A stretch of DNA of 64,000 nt from Oceanipulchritudo coccoides (GTDB lineage Bacteria > Verrucomicrobiota > Verrucomicrobiia > Opitutales > Oceanipulchritudinaceae), in NCBI RefSeq assembly GCF_010500615.1, contig NZ_JAAGNX010000001.1:1255531-1319530 (forward strand). The letters run 5' to 3'. Of this stretch, positions 1-9,837 are shown piece by piece. Made by a program: the position numbers and the translations under genes. A model generated the notes under the pieces. The model saw only the letters and a program-made list of their open reading frames with translations. It was not told where the DNA came from and did no database searches. Within the stretch, counting starts at the first letter, position 1. Each line of letters opens with the position of its first letter.

Positions 1-231
1 CTTGACTGCACGCTCCTTTACCAGCACAAGAGGTGGATTCTTGCTGGCGGGTTGTCACCGGATAACATCCGTGAGGCGCTCGGCTTCACGCAGGCTGAGA
101 TGGTTGATGTCAATAGTGGCGTTGAGCAGTCTCCCGGCGTCAAGGACCCGGATAGATTGAAGGAACTCTTCGCAATAATCAGGCAGCATGACAGACAACA
201 GGACGATACTCGAACTCAAGGGGATTCATAA
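1..231 (+). CDS. trpF: Phosphoribosylanthranilate isomerase, C-terminal part
   Basis: The reading frame is open from the first base and stops at 229-231. The visible 76 residues contain ILAGGLSPDN and VDVNSGVEQSPGVKD, the phosphate-binding end of the TrpF (beta/alpha)8 barrel. The enzyme isomerises N-(5-phosphoribosyl)anthranilate in tryptophan synthesis in the cytoplasm. The 5' part lies outside the window. The last 44 bases overlap the start of the next gene, an ABC ATPase, in another frame, so the two are probably co-transcribed although their functions are unrelated. The final residues (about RQQDDTRTQGDS) are beyond the usual TrpF end and may be a non-conserved tail. Confidence 0.88.
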   Translation, partial: LDCTLLYQHKRWILAGGLSPDNIREALGFTQAEMVDVNSGVEQSPGVKDPDRLKELFAIIRQHDRQQDDTRTQGDS

Positions 232-1123
232 GGAATTCGGGGATCTGGTTGCCCTGAAAGAGGTGGACCTATCCATTTGCAAGGGCGAGTTTTTCGGGCT
301 GTTAGGACCCAACGGTGCAGGGAAGAGCACGCTCATGAAGATCCTCAGCGGATTTATTGAATCTGATTCCGGAGAGGTTCTTATCGATGGGCAAACAGTT
401 GGTTTGCATGACATGGCGGCGCGCCGTCGATGCGGACTCGTTCCGCAGGAAATTGCCCTTTACGAGAGCCTTAATTCGCTCGAGAACCTGAGGATTTTTG
501 CCCGCTTATATAAGCTACCGCACAAGCAGGCTGAGGCAAGAAGCGAGGAACTCCTGAAATCCGTTGGACTTTGGGAACGACGGAATGATCGCGTCAAGGA
601 ATTCTCAGGTGGCATGAAGCGGCGTCTCAACATTATCGTCAGCCTCCTCCACAATCCTGACATTCTCCTCTGCGATGAGCCGACGGTGGGCGTCGATCCA
701 CAATCGAGAAATGCGATTTTTGATTTCCTCGAGGCCCGCAACCGCGAAGGCCTGACCGTCCTCTACACAACACATTACATGGAAGAGGCTGAGCGCCTTT
801 GTCCGCGCATTGCGATCATTGATCATGGGGACATCCTCGCCTGCGGTGAACAAAAGGAATTGCTGCGCAAGGCTGATTTCGAAAGAGAGATTGTCATCCG
901 CAAAGGCCCGGACCAGGAATCGTTCCTCGCCGGGTTGAAGCAACATGGAGAGCTCATGGAGGATGAGTTGGTCTATCGGCTTATGCCGTCCAGCAAGAGC
1001 CGGCTATCGGAAATTTACAGCGCCCTCGAGTCGGCCGGGCTTCCCTACGAAATCCTTGATGTTCGTCCGCCCTCCCTGGAGAGCCTTTTTCTTAAATTAA
1101 CCGGCCACCGCCTCAGGGACTGA
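188..1123 (+). CDS. ABC transporter ATP-binding protein (ABC-2 exporter type)
   Basis: This 311-residue protein is a single nucleotide-binding domain. Walker A is GPNGAGKST (residues about 40-48), the signature is FSGGMKRRL, Walker B is ILLCDEPTVGVD and the switch histidine is in TTHYMEEAE. About 80 residues follow the core, as in DrrA/NatA/CcmA-like exporters. It starts inside the end of trpF and is followed after 15 bases by an ABC-2 permease, so the two should form one exporter in the inner membrane. The substrate cannot be told from sequence. Drug, polysaccharide or lipid export are all possible. Confidence 0.93.
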   Translation: MTDNRTILELKGIHKEFGDLVALKEVDLSICKGEFFGLLGPNGAGKSTLMKILSGFIESDSGEVLIDGQTVGLHDMAARRRCGLVPQEIALYESLNSLENLRIFARLYKLPHKQAEARSEELLKSVGLWERRNDRVKEFSGGMKRRLNIIVSLLHNPDILLCDEPTVGVDPQSRNAIFDFLEARNREGLTVLYTTHYMEEAERLCPRIAIIDHGDILACGEQKELLRKADFEREIVIRKGPDQESFLAGLKQHGELMEDELVYRLMPSSKSRLSEIYSALESAGLPYEILDVRPPSLESLFLKLTGHRLRD

Positions 1124-1138
1124 ATTTAACCGATTGGA

Positions 1139-2473
1139 ATGATGAACACTCTGCTTGCACTGGTCTCAAAGGAACTGCGGGTCTTCTGGAATGACCGGAC
1201 CGCCGTTGTCCTGTCCTTCCTTGTTCCAATGGTTCTTATCACGATTTTTGGGATGATATTCGGTGGCGGGGGAGGGGGACCCTCCGGGATCAGGGTCCTT
1301 GTCGTCGATGAAGCCAACAGTGAAACGTCAGAAAAACTGATCGAAATTCTCCGGTCCGAAGATACCTTCCGCATTTTTACTGACCGCAGTCTTCCTGAAG
1401 GAGAATCCGTTCCGCTTGAGCGTGAGTATGCAGCCTCACTTTTGCAGACGGATGCGAGCACGTATCGCTATCTCCTGATCCTTCCTGAGGATCTGCTCTC
1501 CGAGGACTTTGGCTTCAACCTTGAACTGCTCTACAATCCGCAAAACACGATTGAGAACAACATCGTTCAGGGAATTCTCCAGAAGACCTTGTTCTCGCAG
1601 GGCTTCCCCCTGCTCCTCAATAACATCGAATACGGCATCACCGACTCCGTTCAAGACGCCTTCAACGGTGATCTGGCGATGATCATTTCCGAACACTTCG
1701 GAGCGGATCCCGATGAAATCCTTGAGGAGATTAATTCAGGCGGTTTCTTTGGTGGCGCATTCAGCGCGGATTCCTCGGCGGAGGGTGAAGAAACTGACGC
1801 CTCGGATGACCTCCTCGGCGGTGTTTTCAACATGGAAAAGACGCAGGTCTTCGGAAAGGGGAAGAACCCGGCCTCCCAGAGCGTTGGTGGATGGGCAGTG
1901 ATGTTTCTGCTCTTTTCCCTCACGGGTGCCGCTTCCAGCCTCTTTGAAGAGCGGGACCAGGGACTTTTCCTGAGAATTCTCGCAGGCCCCGCCAACCGCA
2001 CCCAGATCCTCTGGAGCAAGTTCATTTTCTGCGCCTTGTTGGGATTGTCCCAAATGGTGGTCCTGATCCTTTTCGGTGAAGTCGTTTTCGACGTCATCAC
2101 ATCGTGGAGACAATTGCTTCCGCTCTTTGTGGTTTCCCTGGCCGCTGCCTCCGCGGCGACCGCTTTCGGGATGCTCCTCTCCTCAATCGCCAAGACGCCC
2201 GCCCAGGCAAACGGCCTCGGAACTTTCCTGATCCTCGGGATGAGTGCCTTCGGCGGAGCCATGTTTCCGCTTTTCATGATTCCCGAGACAATCCGGACCT
2301 ACATTTCTCCGTTTACCTTGGTCTACTGGGCCATGGATGGATTGCTGGCCGTCCTCTGGAGGGATGCCGGTCTGGTTCAGGTATTGCCGCAAGTGGGAGT
2401 ACTTTTTGCCATCGCCTGTGTTGTTCTGTCGATCGCCCTCTGGCGCTTTCGCCGCGGCGATCTTTTTCGTTAA
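1139..2473 (+). CDS. ABC-2 family transporter permease
   Basis: This 444-residue membrane protein has one N-terminal membrane segment (about residues 22-45, containing a run of six glycines), a large extracytoplasmic domain to about residue 240, and then five or six membrane segments ending in a short charged tail. That topology is typical of ABC2_membrane_3 permeases. It directly follows its ATPase. The external domain holds an acidic Ser/Asp-rich stretch (around DSSAEGEETDASDD) that looks like a flexible linker. Two consecutive ATG codons lie at the start and the first is used here. The substrate is unknown. Confidence 0.88.
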   Translation: MMNTLLALVSKELRVFWNDRTAVVLSFLVPMVLITIFGMIFGGGGGGPSGIRVLVVDEANSETSEKLIEILRSEDTFRIFTDRSLPEGESVPLEREYAASLLQTDASTYRYLLILPEDLLSEDFGFNLELLYNPQNTIENNIVQGILQKTLFSQGFPLLLNNIEYGITDSVQDAFNGDLAMIISEHFGADPDEILEEINSGGFFGGAFSADSSAEGEETDASDDLLGGVFNMEKTQVFGKGKNPASQSVGGWAVMFLLFSLTGAASSLFEERDQGLFLRILAGPANRTQILWSKFIFCALLGLSQMVVLILFGEVVFDVITSWRQLLPLFVVSLAAASAATAFGMLLSSIAKTPAQANGLGTFLILGMSAFGGAMFPLFMIPETIRTYISPFTLVYWAMDGLLAVLWRDAGLVQVLPQVGVLFAIACVVLSIALWRFRRGDLFR

Positions 2474-2482
2474 GTCTTCTAC

Positions 2483-2512
2483 TTGACAGTGAACACCTGT
2501 TTACTGTACAAA
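2483..2512 (+). promoter_or_regulatory. lexA promoter with overlapping SOS-type operator
   Basis: A consensus -35 box TTGACA lies at 2483-2488. A weak -10-like TGTACA or TACAAA lies 16-18 bases further on. The spacer is filled by the imperfect palindrome GTGAACACCTGTTTAC (2489-2504), with 6 of 8 matched positions per half. It sits just upstream of the lexA start codon, where an autoregulatory LexA site is expected. The dyad is seen directly; LexA binding is inferred. Confidence 0.6.
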
Positions 2513-2519
2513 TGCACAT

Positions 2520-3155
2520 ATGAAGGAGTTAACATTTCGGCAGGAAGAGGTTTTGGGCTATATTCAATTACACATGCGGGACTATGGGACGTGGCCCAGC
2601 TTCCGCGAAATTGAGGAACACTTCGGGTTCAAGAGCACCAACGCGGTCATGGGGCATCTCAAGGCACTTGAAAAGAAGGGCTACATCAGCCGTGTTCCGG
2701 GACAGGCCCGAACCTTCAAGATTAATTTCGACCTTACTGAGGACGCCCGGCCAGTGGAGGCCATGGATGTCCTGGACATTCCGATCTATGGCAGCATCGC
2801 CGCAGGATTCCCCGACGGGGTGGAGTCCGGTGGTGAAATCGGGCGCCTGCAGATCGATACCGAGACAGCCGGGATCCGGCGTTCACGTCGCAGCTTTGCC
2901 TTGCGGGTGCGCGGCGAGTCGATGATTGATGTCGGGATTTTCGATGGCGACACAGTTGTCATTGAGCAATGCCCGCCCAATGACGGTGATATCGTGGCCG
3001 CGCTGATCGACGGCGAAACAACCCTCAAGCGCTTTATGAACAAACCGGGCCGTTCCCCGTATCTGAAGGCCGAAAACCGTAATTTCCCCGAGTTGCATCC
3101 GGTCTCCGAGCTGGTCATCCAAGGCGTTGCCCGCGCGGTCGTGCGAAATTTATAG
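2520..3155 (+). CDS. lexA: LexA repressor, SOS regulator
   Basis: This 211-residue protein has an N-terminal winged helix (about 1-65, with TWPSFREIEEHF) and a C-terminal S24 self-cleavage domain. The Ala-Gly cleavage bond is at about 95-96 (SIAAGF), the catalytic serine is S134 (RGESMIDVGI) and the general base is K170 (ETTLKRFM). All autoproteolysis elements are intact, so RecA-stimulated inactivation is expected. The start codon follows a palindromic promoter with almost no Shine-Dalgarno sequence. No other SOS genes adjoin it, so it appears to be a single-gene unit. Confidence 0.96.
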   Translation: MKELTFRQEEVLGYIQLHMRDYGTWPSFREIEEHFGFKSTNAVMGHLKALEKKGYISRVPGQARTFKINFDLTEDARPVEAMDVLDIPIYGSIAAGFPDGVESGGEIGRLQIDTETAGIRRSRRSFALRVRGESMIDVGIFDGDTVVIEQCPPNDGDIVAALIDGETTLKRFMNKPGRSPYLKAENRNFPELHPVSELVIQGVARAVVRNL

Positions 3156-3160
3156 ATTAG

Positions 3161-3249
3161 GTTGGAGTACCGCCTTTAATTAGCGTTGGGGTTCTGCCTT
3201 TAGGCGGTTTTATGTCACGTGCAGACCGCCTGAAGACGGCACTCCAACA
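3161..3249. repeat. GC-core palindromic intergenic repeat (family A), double copy
   Basis: The convergent gap between lexA and tcdA carries three blocks of one motif: TTGGAGTACCGCCTTT, then TTCTGCCTTTAGGCGG, then ACCGCCTGAAGACGGCACT followed by CCAAC. Outer TTGGAGT and ACTCCAA are inverted, so the unit can fold into a long hairpin. The same motif recurs near 5633, 16691 and 20621. Confidence 0.75.
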
Positions 3250-3251
3250 TT

Positions 3252-4040
3252 TTAGCGACTCTCCAACATTTTCAACACCTCCGCCGTGGCGAAAAAGGCC
3301 ATGGTTGCGGTGATCTGGGTGGCGCTCCCCAGGCCGGTATCACAATTGATTCCGCCGGGGTTTTCGGGATTGCGATTTTCGCAAACGGATCCGTCGGGCT
3401 GGGGAAAGCGCGGTGGCTCATCGGAATAGACGCAGGGGACCTTGAACTTCCCCTTGCCGACACGGGGGAAACGGTACTCTGTGCGGAGCTTTTTCCTGAC
3501 CAGCATGAGCAACCGGTCCCCTTCGCTCCGGCTGAGGTCGTCCGCCTTGATACGGGTTGGATCAATGCGCCCGCCCGCACCTCCGACGGTCACGATGGGA
3601 CGCTTGTGCTGTTTGGCGGTGGCGATGAGGTGCGACTTCTGGCGCACGCTGTCGATCGCGTCGACGATGACCGAATACTGGGTGGCAAAAAAGGCAGATG
3701 CCGAGGATTCGCTGTAAAAGGCATGGAGCTCGTGGACAATGATCTCCGGATTGATGGAGCGGAGCCGATTGGCCATGGCGTGGATTTTGGATTGTCCGAT
3801 GGTCTCTTCCAAGGCGTGGATCTGACGGTTGGTATTTGTGACACAGATATCATCGAGATCCATCAGGGTAATTGTTCCGATCCCCGAACGGGCAAGCCCT
3901 TCGGCTACCCATGAACCGACCCCGCCAATTCCGACAATTGCCACATGAGCCTTCTGGAATCTTTCCAGTCCGTCTGCACCATAGAGTCGGGCAATCCCGC
4001 CAAATCGTTCGGCGTGGGCGTCTGATTCACCTTGTTGCAT
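3252..4040 (-). CDS. tcdA: tRNA threonylcarbamoyladenosine dehydratase TcdA
   Basis: This 262-residue E1-like/ThiF-fold protein has the nucleotide-binding loop VGIGGVGSWVAEGLARSG (about residues 35-52) and the MDLDDICVTNTNRQ segment typical of TcdA (CsdL/YgdL). The family uses ATP to cyclise N6-threonylcarbamoyladenosine at position 37 of tRNAs to ct6A. The C-terminal region (CVYSDEPPRFP, GINCDTGLGSATQI) also matches that family rather than MoeB or ThiF. It faces lexA convergently. Length is normal. Confidence 0.9.
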   Translation of the reverse strand: MQQGESDAHAERFGGIARLYGADGLERFQKAHVAIVGIGGVGSWVAEGLARSGIGTITLMDLDDICVTNTNRQIHALEETIGQSKIHAMANRLRSINPEIIVHELHAFYSESSASAFFATQYSVIVDAIDSVRQKSHLIATAKQHKRPIVTVGGAGGRIDPTRIKADDLSRSEGDRLLMLVRKKLRTEYRFPRVGKGKFKVPCVYSDEPPRFPQPDGSVCENRNPENPGGINCDTGLGSATQITATMAFFATAEVLKMLESR

Positions 4041-4045
4041 CCCTG

Positions 4046-4073
4046 ACTACGAATCACGTGAATCAAACGAATG
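4046..4073. repeat. ACGAATC-type repeat fragment (family C)
   Basis: ACTACGAATCACGTGAATC and a further AAACGAATG match the left half of the long inverted repeat at 8380-8475. It lies just upstream of tcdA and directly before a family B repeat. Confidence 0.55.
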
Positions 4074-4098
4074 CAATACTGCGGATCGCACCAATAAC

Positions 4099-4192
4099 TA
4101 ACCACGGATTATACTGATCTTACGGATTTTGAATCATGAGATTGCTTACCTCTGAAACTTCTAATCCTTTAAATCCGTGCGATCCGTGGTTA
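4099..4192. repeat. CCACGGATT palindromic intergenic repeat (family B)
   Basis: TAACCACGGAT (4099-4109) and ATCCGTGGTTA (4182-4192) are perfect 11-base inverted ends. Between them are further ACGGATT and AATCCGTG pieces. A second copy lies at 15597-15686, also between genes. The element sits between the tcdA start and the NtrC-type regulator and could form a hairpin in either transcript. Confidence 0.75.
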
Positions 4193-4262
4193 AGTCCCTG
4201 TGTGACCCGCTGTTTGATAATTTCGGTTGCACGTGAGTAATAATGTCGCACTTTTTGAGGAG

Positions 4263-5630
<1,368 letters not shown>

Positions 5631-5632
5631 GG

Positions 5633-5671
5633 TAACTCCAACCTAAGACCGCCTGAAGGTGGAACTCCAAC
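5633..5671. repeat. Palindromic intergenic repeat, family A
   Basis: AACTCCAAC, then ACCGCCTGAAGGTGG, then AACTCCAACG: the family A GC-core hairpin flanked by direct CTCCAAC pieces. It follows the response regulator stop directly and may act as a transcript end. Confidence 0.7.
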
Positions 5672-5732
5672 GATTCCTCCCATTCCTTCTTGCAGTCTCT
5701 CGTGAATTGAGCTTTCTCCCACCTTTCACAGC

Positions 5733-6749
5733 ATGGAAGCCTGGATACAATCACTCGTCCAACCGATTCCTCTTTGGGGACTCTTCATAATAATCGCCGT
5801 GTTCCTCTACACGCTGGCGAAAGGGGCGGATATTCTCGTGGTGGAAGCAGTCACGCTATCCATTCGCTGGGGCGTTCCGCCGCTCCTGATCGGGGCGACA
5901 ATTGTCAGCCTCGGGACGACCTTGCCGGAGACGGCGGTTTCGGTGGCGGCAGCCTTAGGTGGGCGCCCGGGACTTGCGCTGGGCAACGCAGTTGGCTCGA
6001 TCATCTGTGACACGGGATTGATTCTTGGCATTGCAGCCCTGATGAGGCCCATTCCCCTTGATAAGACAATCGTCAACCGGCAGGGCTGGATTCAACTGGG
6101 ATCGGGATTTCTGCTCGTTGCCATGTGTCTTCCCTGGTCATCCCTTGGAAGTGTATTCAGCGAAGGCGGGCGACTTCCGCGCTGGGGTGGTTGGCTTTTC
6201 CTTTTCCTGCTCGTGGTCTACATCTGGAAATCGATCGACTGGGCTCGCAAGGGCGAAGCACCTGAACAGGAGGAGACACATGCCGATTCGGCAAAGATGC
6301 CGATCGTCCTTCTGAAGCTCGCCCTTGGCATGGCTCTGGTCATTCTTTCCTCGAAGGTGCTGATCCCGACCGTTGAAGAGACTGCTTTTCGTCTGCATGT
6401 TCCGGAAGCCATCATTGCGGCCACGCTGGTCGCCTTCGGGACATCCCTTCCGGAGCTGGTCACAGTGGTCACATCTGTGAGGCGCGGCCATGGTGGGCTT
6501 GCCCTCGGAAATGTAATCGGGGCAGACATCCTGAATGTCCTTTTTGTCGCAGGGGCCTCGGCCGCTGTGACTCCGGGCGGTCTGTATGCGGATCCAAAGT
6601 TCTTTTCGCTCCTTTTCCCGGCAATGATATTTGTCCTGCTTGTTTTCCGGATCTCCGTCTGGGTATCGGGGACGCACATGCGGCGCTGGACAGGATTTGT
6701 CCTTCTGGGCGCATATATTCTTGTCACGTTGCTCTCCTATTCTAGATAA
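5733..6749 (+). CDS. Calcium/sodium antiporter family protein (CaCA)
   Basis: This 338-residue integral membrane protein has two homologous halves, each with the CaCA alpha-repeat signature. The first is SLGTTLPETAVSVAAALGG with GNAVGSIICDTGLILG. The second is AFGTSLPELVTVVTSVRRG with GNVIGADILNVLFVAG. The acidic residues in the two TLPE/SLPE motifs coordinate cation in the family. About ten membrane segments are visible, split by a charged cytoplasmic loop (GEAPEQEETHADS). It probably exchanges Ca2+ for Na+ or H+ across the inner membrane. Ion choice is family inference. It appears monocistronic. Confidence 0.9.
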   Translation: MEAWIQSLVQPIPLWGLFIIIAVFLYTLAKGADILVVEAVTLSIRWGVPPLLIGATIVSLGTTLPETAVSVAAALGGRPGLALGNAVGSIICDTGLILGIAALMRPIPLDKTIVNRQGWIQLGSGFLLVAMCLPWSSLGSVFSEGGRLPRWGGWLFLFLLVVYIWKSIDWARKGEAPEQEETHADSAKMPIVLLKLALGMALVILSSKVLIPTVEETAFRLHVPEAIIAATLVAFGTSLPELVTVVTSVRRGHGGLALGNVIGADILNVLFVAGASAAVTPGGLYADPKFFSLLFPAMIFVLLVFRISVWVSGTHMRRWTGFVLLGAYILVTLLSYSR

Positions 6750-6802
6750 GAGCGGTTTTTAAAGGGTACAATAAAGATTAGGCTCACTAATATAGATTTC
6801 AT

Positions 6803-8371
6803 ATGGAAACACGACCTGTAGTATTAATCATCCGGGATGGCTGGGGTGAAAATCACAACCCGGCGCACGATGCGTTTAACGCGGTCAAACTGGCTGAGAC
6901 GCCGGTGGCCGACAAACTTACTGCCGAATGGCCGCGCACCGAACTGATGGCTTGCGGGCTGGATGTGGGACTTCCGGAAGGTGTGATGGGCAATTCCGAA
7001 GTAGGGCACCAGAACATCGGAGCTGGGCGAATTGTCGATCAGGAGATCGTCCGCATCGACAAGGGCTTCGAAATGGGGACCGTGAAGGACAACGCCATCC
7101 TCCAGGGGGCTTTTACAGGCCAGAGCCCTGTAACTCTCCACCTGATGGGCCTTGTCTCCGATGCCGGCGTCCATGCCATGCTGGAACACCTCTACGGCCT
7201 GCTCCGTCTGGCCAAGGAGGCTGGACTGGAAAAAGTCTTTATCCACTGCTTTACCGATGGGCGTGATACGCCGCCCAAATCGGGAATGGGCTACATCAAA
7301 CAGATCGAGGAAAAGTGCGCCGAGATTGGCATCGGGCAGATTGCCTCCGTTTCCGGTCGCTTCTGGGCCATGGACCGTGACCTGCGCTGGGATCGCGTGC
7401 AGAAGGCCTACGATTGCCTGACCGGCCGCAACGTCGAGCGAACGGCCCCCGATGCCTCAGCCGCCATTCAGCTTTACTACGACAATCCACTCGATTCATC
7501 CCGCAACGGGGACGAGTTCATTGTCCCGACAGCCATCGTCGGTGAAGACGGCAAGCCAGTGGGGACCATCAAGGACGGTGACTCGGTCATCTTTTTCAAC
7601 TTTCGCGGGGACCGGCCGCGCGAGCTCACCCGTGCATTTATCAATGACGAATTCGATGGCTTCGACCGGGGCGACAAGCTCGATCTTTACTATGCGACGA
7701 TGACGGATTACCAAAAGGGCCTCTGCGACAAGGTGATCTTCAACAAGCCAGCCAAGATGCCGGACATTCTGGGCACCTATGTCGCTGACAAGGGCATTCC
7801 GCAGTTTCGTTGCGCCGAGACAGAGAAGTTTCCCCACGTGACGTTCTTCTTTAATGATTACCGGGAAGAACCCTTGGAGGGTGAGGATCGCGAAATGATC
7901 CCAAGCCCAAAGGAGGTCGCAACCTATGACTTGAAACCGGAAATGTCGGCCTACGGGATTCGTGATGCCGCCGACAAGGCCATCCGCTCAGGCAAGTACG
8001 GGCTGGTCGTTATAAATTTTGCGAATGCAGACATGGTGGGCCACACGGGCTCCAAGGAAGCGGCCATCAAGGCCTGCGAAGTGGTTGACAACTGCGTAGG
8101 CACGCTGCTTGAAGCGGTGGATGCCATCGGCGCCGCCGCCCTCATCACAGCCGATCACGGCAACAGTGACCAGATGTATGTTCCGGAAACCGGCAGCGCC
8201 CACACCGCGCATACGCTCAATCCGGTCGAGCTGGTCGTCTACGGAAAGGAGCTCAAGTCCCTTTCCCTCGCCCAATCGGGCCGACTTGCCGACATCGCCC
8301 CGACCATTCTCAAACTCATGGGTCTCGAGCAGCCCGCAGCCATGACCGGCGCGAACCTGCTTAATTCCTGA
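6803..8371 (+). CDS. gpmI: 2,3-bisphosphoglycerate-independent phosphoglycerate mutase
   Basis: This 522-residue alkaline-phosphatase-superfamily enzyme interconverts 3- and 2-phosphoglycerate in glycolysis and gluconeogenesis. The N-terminal metal motif is IIRDGWGEN, the phosphorylated serine is S65 in [15 protein letters not shown], and the C-terminal metal ligands lie in [12 protein letters not shown] and [11 protein letters not shown]. Length and motif order are canonical. The next gene downstream is a PPi-type phosphofructokinase, so two glycolytic genes are adjacent, separated by a 96-base inverted repeat. Confidence 0.96.
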   Translation: METRPVVLIIRDGWGENHNPAHDAFNAVKLAETPVADKLTAEWPRTELMACGLDVGLPEGVMGNSEVGHQNIGAGRIVDQEIVRIDKGFEMGTVKDNAILQGAFTGQSPVTLHLMGLVSDAGVHAMLEHLYGLLRLAKEAGLEKVFIHCFTDGRDTPPKSGMGYIKQIEEKCAEIGIGQIASVSGRFWAMDRDLRWDRVQKAYDCLTGRNVERTAPDASAAIQLYYDNPLDSSRNGDEFIVPTAIVGEDGKPVGTIKDGDSVIFFNFRGDRPRELTRAFINDEFDGFDRGDKLDLYYATMTDYQKGLCDKVIFNKPAKMPDILGTYVADKGIPQFRCAETEKFPHVTFFFNDYREEPLEGEDREMIPSPKEVATYDLKPEMSAYGIRDAADKAIRSGKYGLVVINFANADMVGHTGSKEAAIKACEVVDNCVGTLLEAVDAIGAAALITADHGNSDQMYVPETGSAHTAHTLNPVELVVYGKELKSLSLAQSGRLADIAPTILKLMGLEQPAAMTGANLLNS

Positions 8372-8379
8372 ATTTCCCA

Positions 8380-8475
8380 ACTACGAATCATGCAAATTCC
8401 ACGAATTATTTTTTTGAGTTCCCTGTAGACAACTCAATATCAGTCTAGATTCGTCCAATTCGTCTGATTCGTAGT
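8380..8475. repeat. Long inverted repeat, ACTACGAATCA type (family C)
   Basis: ACTACGAATCA (8380-8390) and TGATTCGTAGT (8465-8475) are perfect 11-base inverted ends. Further CACGAATTA and AATTCGTC blocks inside extend the pairing imperfectly to about 30 bases per arm. It fills the gap between gpmI and the phosphofructokinase gene. A partial copy is at 4046-4073. Confidence 0.75.
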
Positions 8476-8494
8476 CTTCAAACATCTTTATACC

Positions 8495-9712
8495 ATGAAA
8501 GTAGCCATCCTCACAGCCGGGGGCCTTGCGCCCTGTCTCAACTCCGCCGTCGGCGGGCTTATTGAACGCTATACGGAGATTGATCCGTCTATTGAAATTA
8601 TCTGCTACCGCAGCGGGTACAAGGGCCTTCTCCTGGGTGACTCAATCGAGGTCACCGATGTCATCCGCGAGGATGCCGGTATCCTGCATCGTTTCGGCGG
8701 CAGCGCCATCGGCAACAGCCGGGTCAAGCTGACCAATGTCAAGGACTGCGTGAAGCGGGGCCTCGTCCAGGAGGGCCAGGATCCCCAGCAAGTGGCTGCC
8801 GATCAGCTGGTTAAGGATGGCGTTGATATCCTGCACACGGTGGGCGGGGACGATACAAATACGGCTGCCGCCGATCTGGCCGCCTTTCTCAAGAAAAATG
8901 ACTACGATCTTACGGTTATCGGCCTGCCCAAGACCATCGACAACGATGTTTTCCCGATCAGCCAGAGCCTCGGGGCATGGACAGCCGCCGAGCAAGGCGC
9001 CGCGTTCTTCGAAAATATTGTTAATGAGCACAACGCCAATCCGCGCATGCTCATCGTCCATGAGGTGATGGGACGCAATTGTGGCTGGCTCACCGCTGCC
9101 ACGGCTATGGAATACATGGATCTGGTCGACCAGAACGATTATGTCCCGGAAATTGGCCTCGATAAGGAGCGCTTTGAGGTCCATGGGGTCTATATTCCCG
9201 AGATGTCCATCGATATCGATGCCGAGGCTGCCCGCCTCAAGGCGATCATGGATGAGTTTGATTGCGTGAATATCTTCGTCTCCGAGGGAGCCGGGGTGGG
9301 CGATATCGTCAAGATGATGGAATCCGAGGGGCAGGAGGTCCCGCGCGATGCCTTTGGCCACGTCAAGCTGGATGCAGTCAATCCGGGCAAGTACTTTGCC
9401 GAACAATTTGCCAGGAAGATGGGCGCCGAAAAGGTCATGGTCCAGAAATCCGGCTATTTCTCCCGTGCCGCCGCCGCCAACGACGAGGATCTGCGCCTCA
9501 TCAAGTCCTGCGTCGATCTTGCTGTCGAGTGCGCCATCAAGCACCAGGGTGGGGTCATCGGGCATGACGAGGACAACCAGAATATCCTCTCCGCCATTGC
9601 ATTCGATCGCATTAAAGGCGGCAAGCCGTTCGATATCGATACCGACTGGTTCATTGAGCTCCTCGAAATCATGGGCCAACCCAAAGGCGAACGGGTCGAG
9701 GTGGCACACTAG
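8495..9712 (+). CDS. pfp: Pyrophosphate-dependent phosphofructokinase
   Basis: This 405-residue PfkA-superfamily enzyme phosphorylates fructose 6-phosphate. GGDDT (about residues 116-120) has Asp where ATP-dependent enzymes have Gly, and PKTIDND (about 144-150) has Lys at the second diagnostic position. Both are hallmarks of PPi use. MGRNCGWLTA and the substrate loops are intact. PPi use makes the step reversible and spares ATP. It follows gpmI on the same strand. Donor specificity is inferred from the two residues, which are well established in this family. Confidence 0.9.
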   Translation: MKVAILTAGGLAPCLNSAVGGLIERYTEIDPSIEIICYRSGYKGLLLGDSIEVTDVIREDAGILHRFGGSAIGNSRVKLTNVKDCVKRGLVQEGQDPQQVAADQLVKDGVDILHTVGGDDTNTAAADLAAFLKKNDYDLTVIGLPKTIDNDVFPISQSLGAWTAAEQGAAFFENIVNEHNANPRMLIVHEVMGRNCGWLTAATAMEYMDLVDQNDYVPEIGLDKERFEVHGVYIPEMSIDIDAEAARLKAIMDEFDCVNIFVSEGAGVGDIVKMMESEGQEVPRDAFGHVKLDAVNPGKYFAEQFARKMGAEKVMVQKSGYFSRAAAANDEDLRLIKSCVDLAVECAIKHQGGVIGHDEDNQNILSAIAFDRIKGGKPFDIDTDWFIELLEIMGQPKGERVEVAH

Positions 9713-9837
9713 GCGCCAATCGAGGCTTTTTTTGAACGATTTACAGGTTTTCAGCCTTTCCCGAGCAAAATTAATTCCTTTCCGCAGAAAAAAAGGCTTT
9801 ACAGGCCTAGAGAAGGCCCTTCAAAATGATTCTCGAT

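Noticed and set aside
8642-9709. Long open frame of 355 codons on the minus strand
   Set aside because: It is wholly antisense to the phosphofructokinase gene, whose protein has clear family motifs. The antisense product has no recognisable motif and reflects codon bias.
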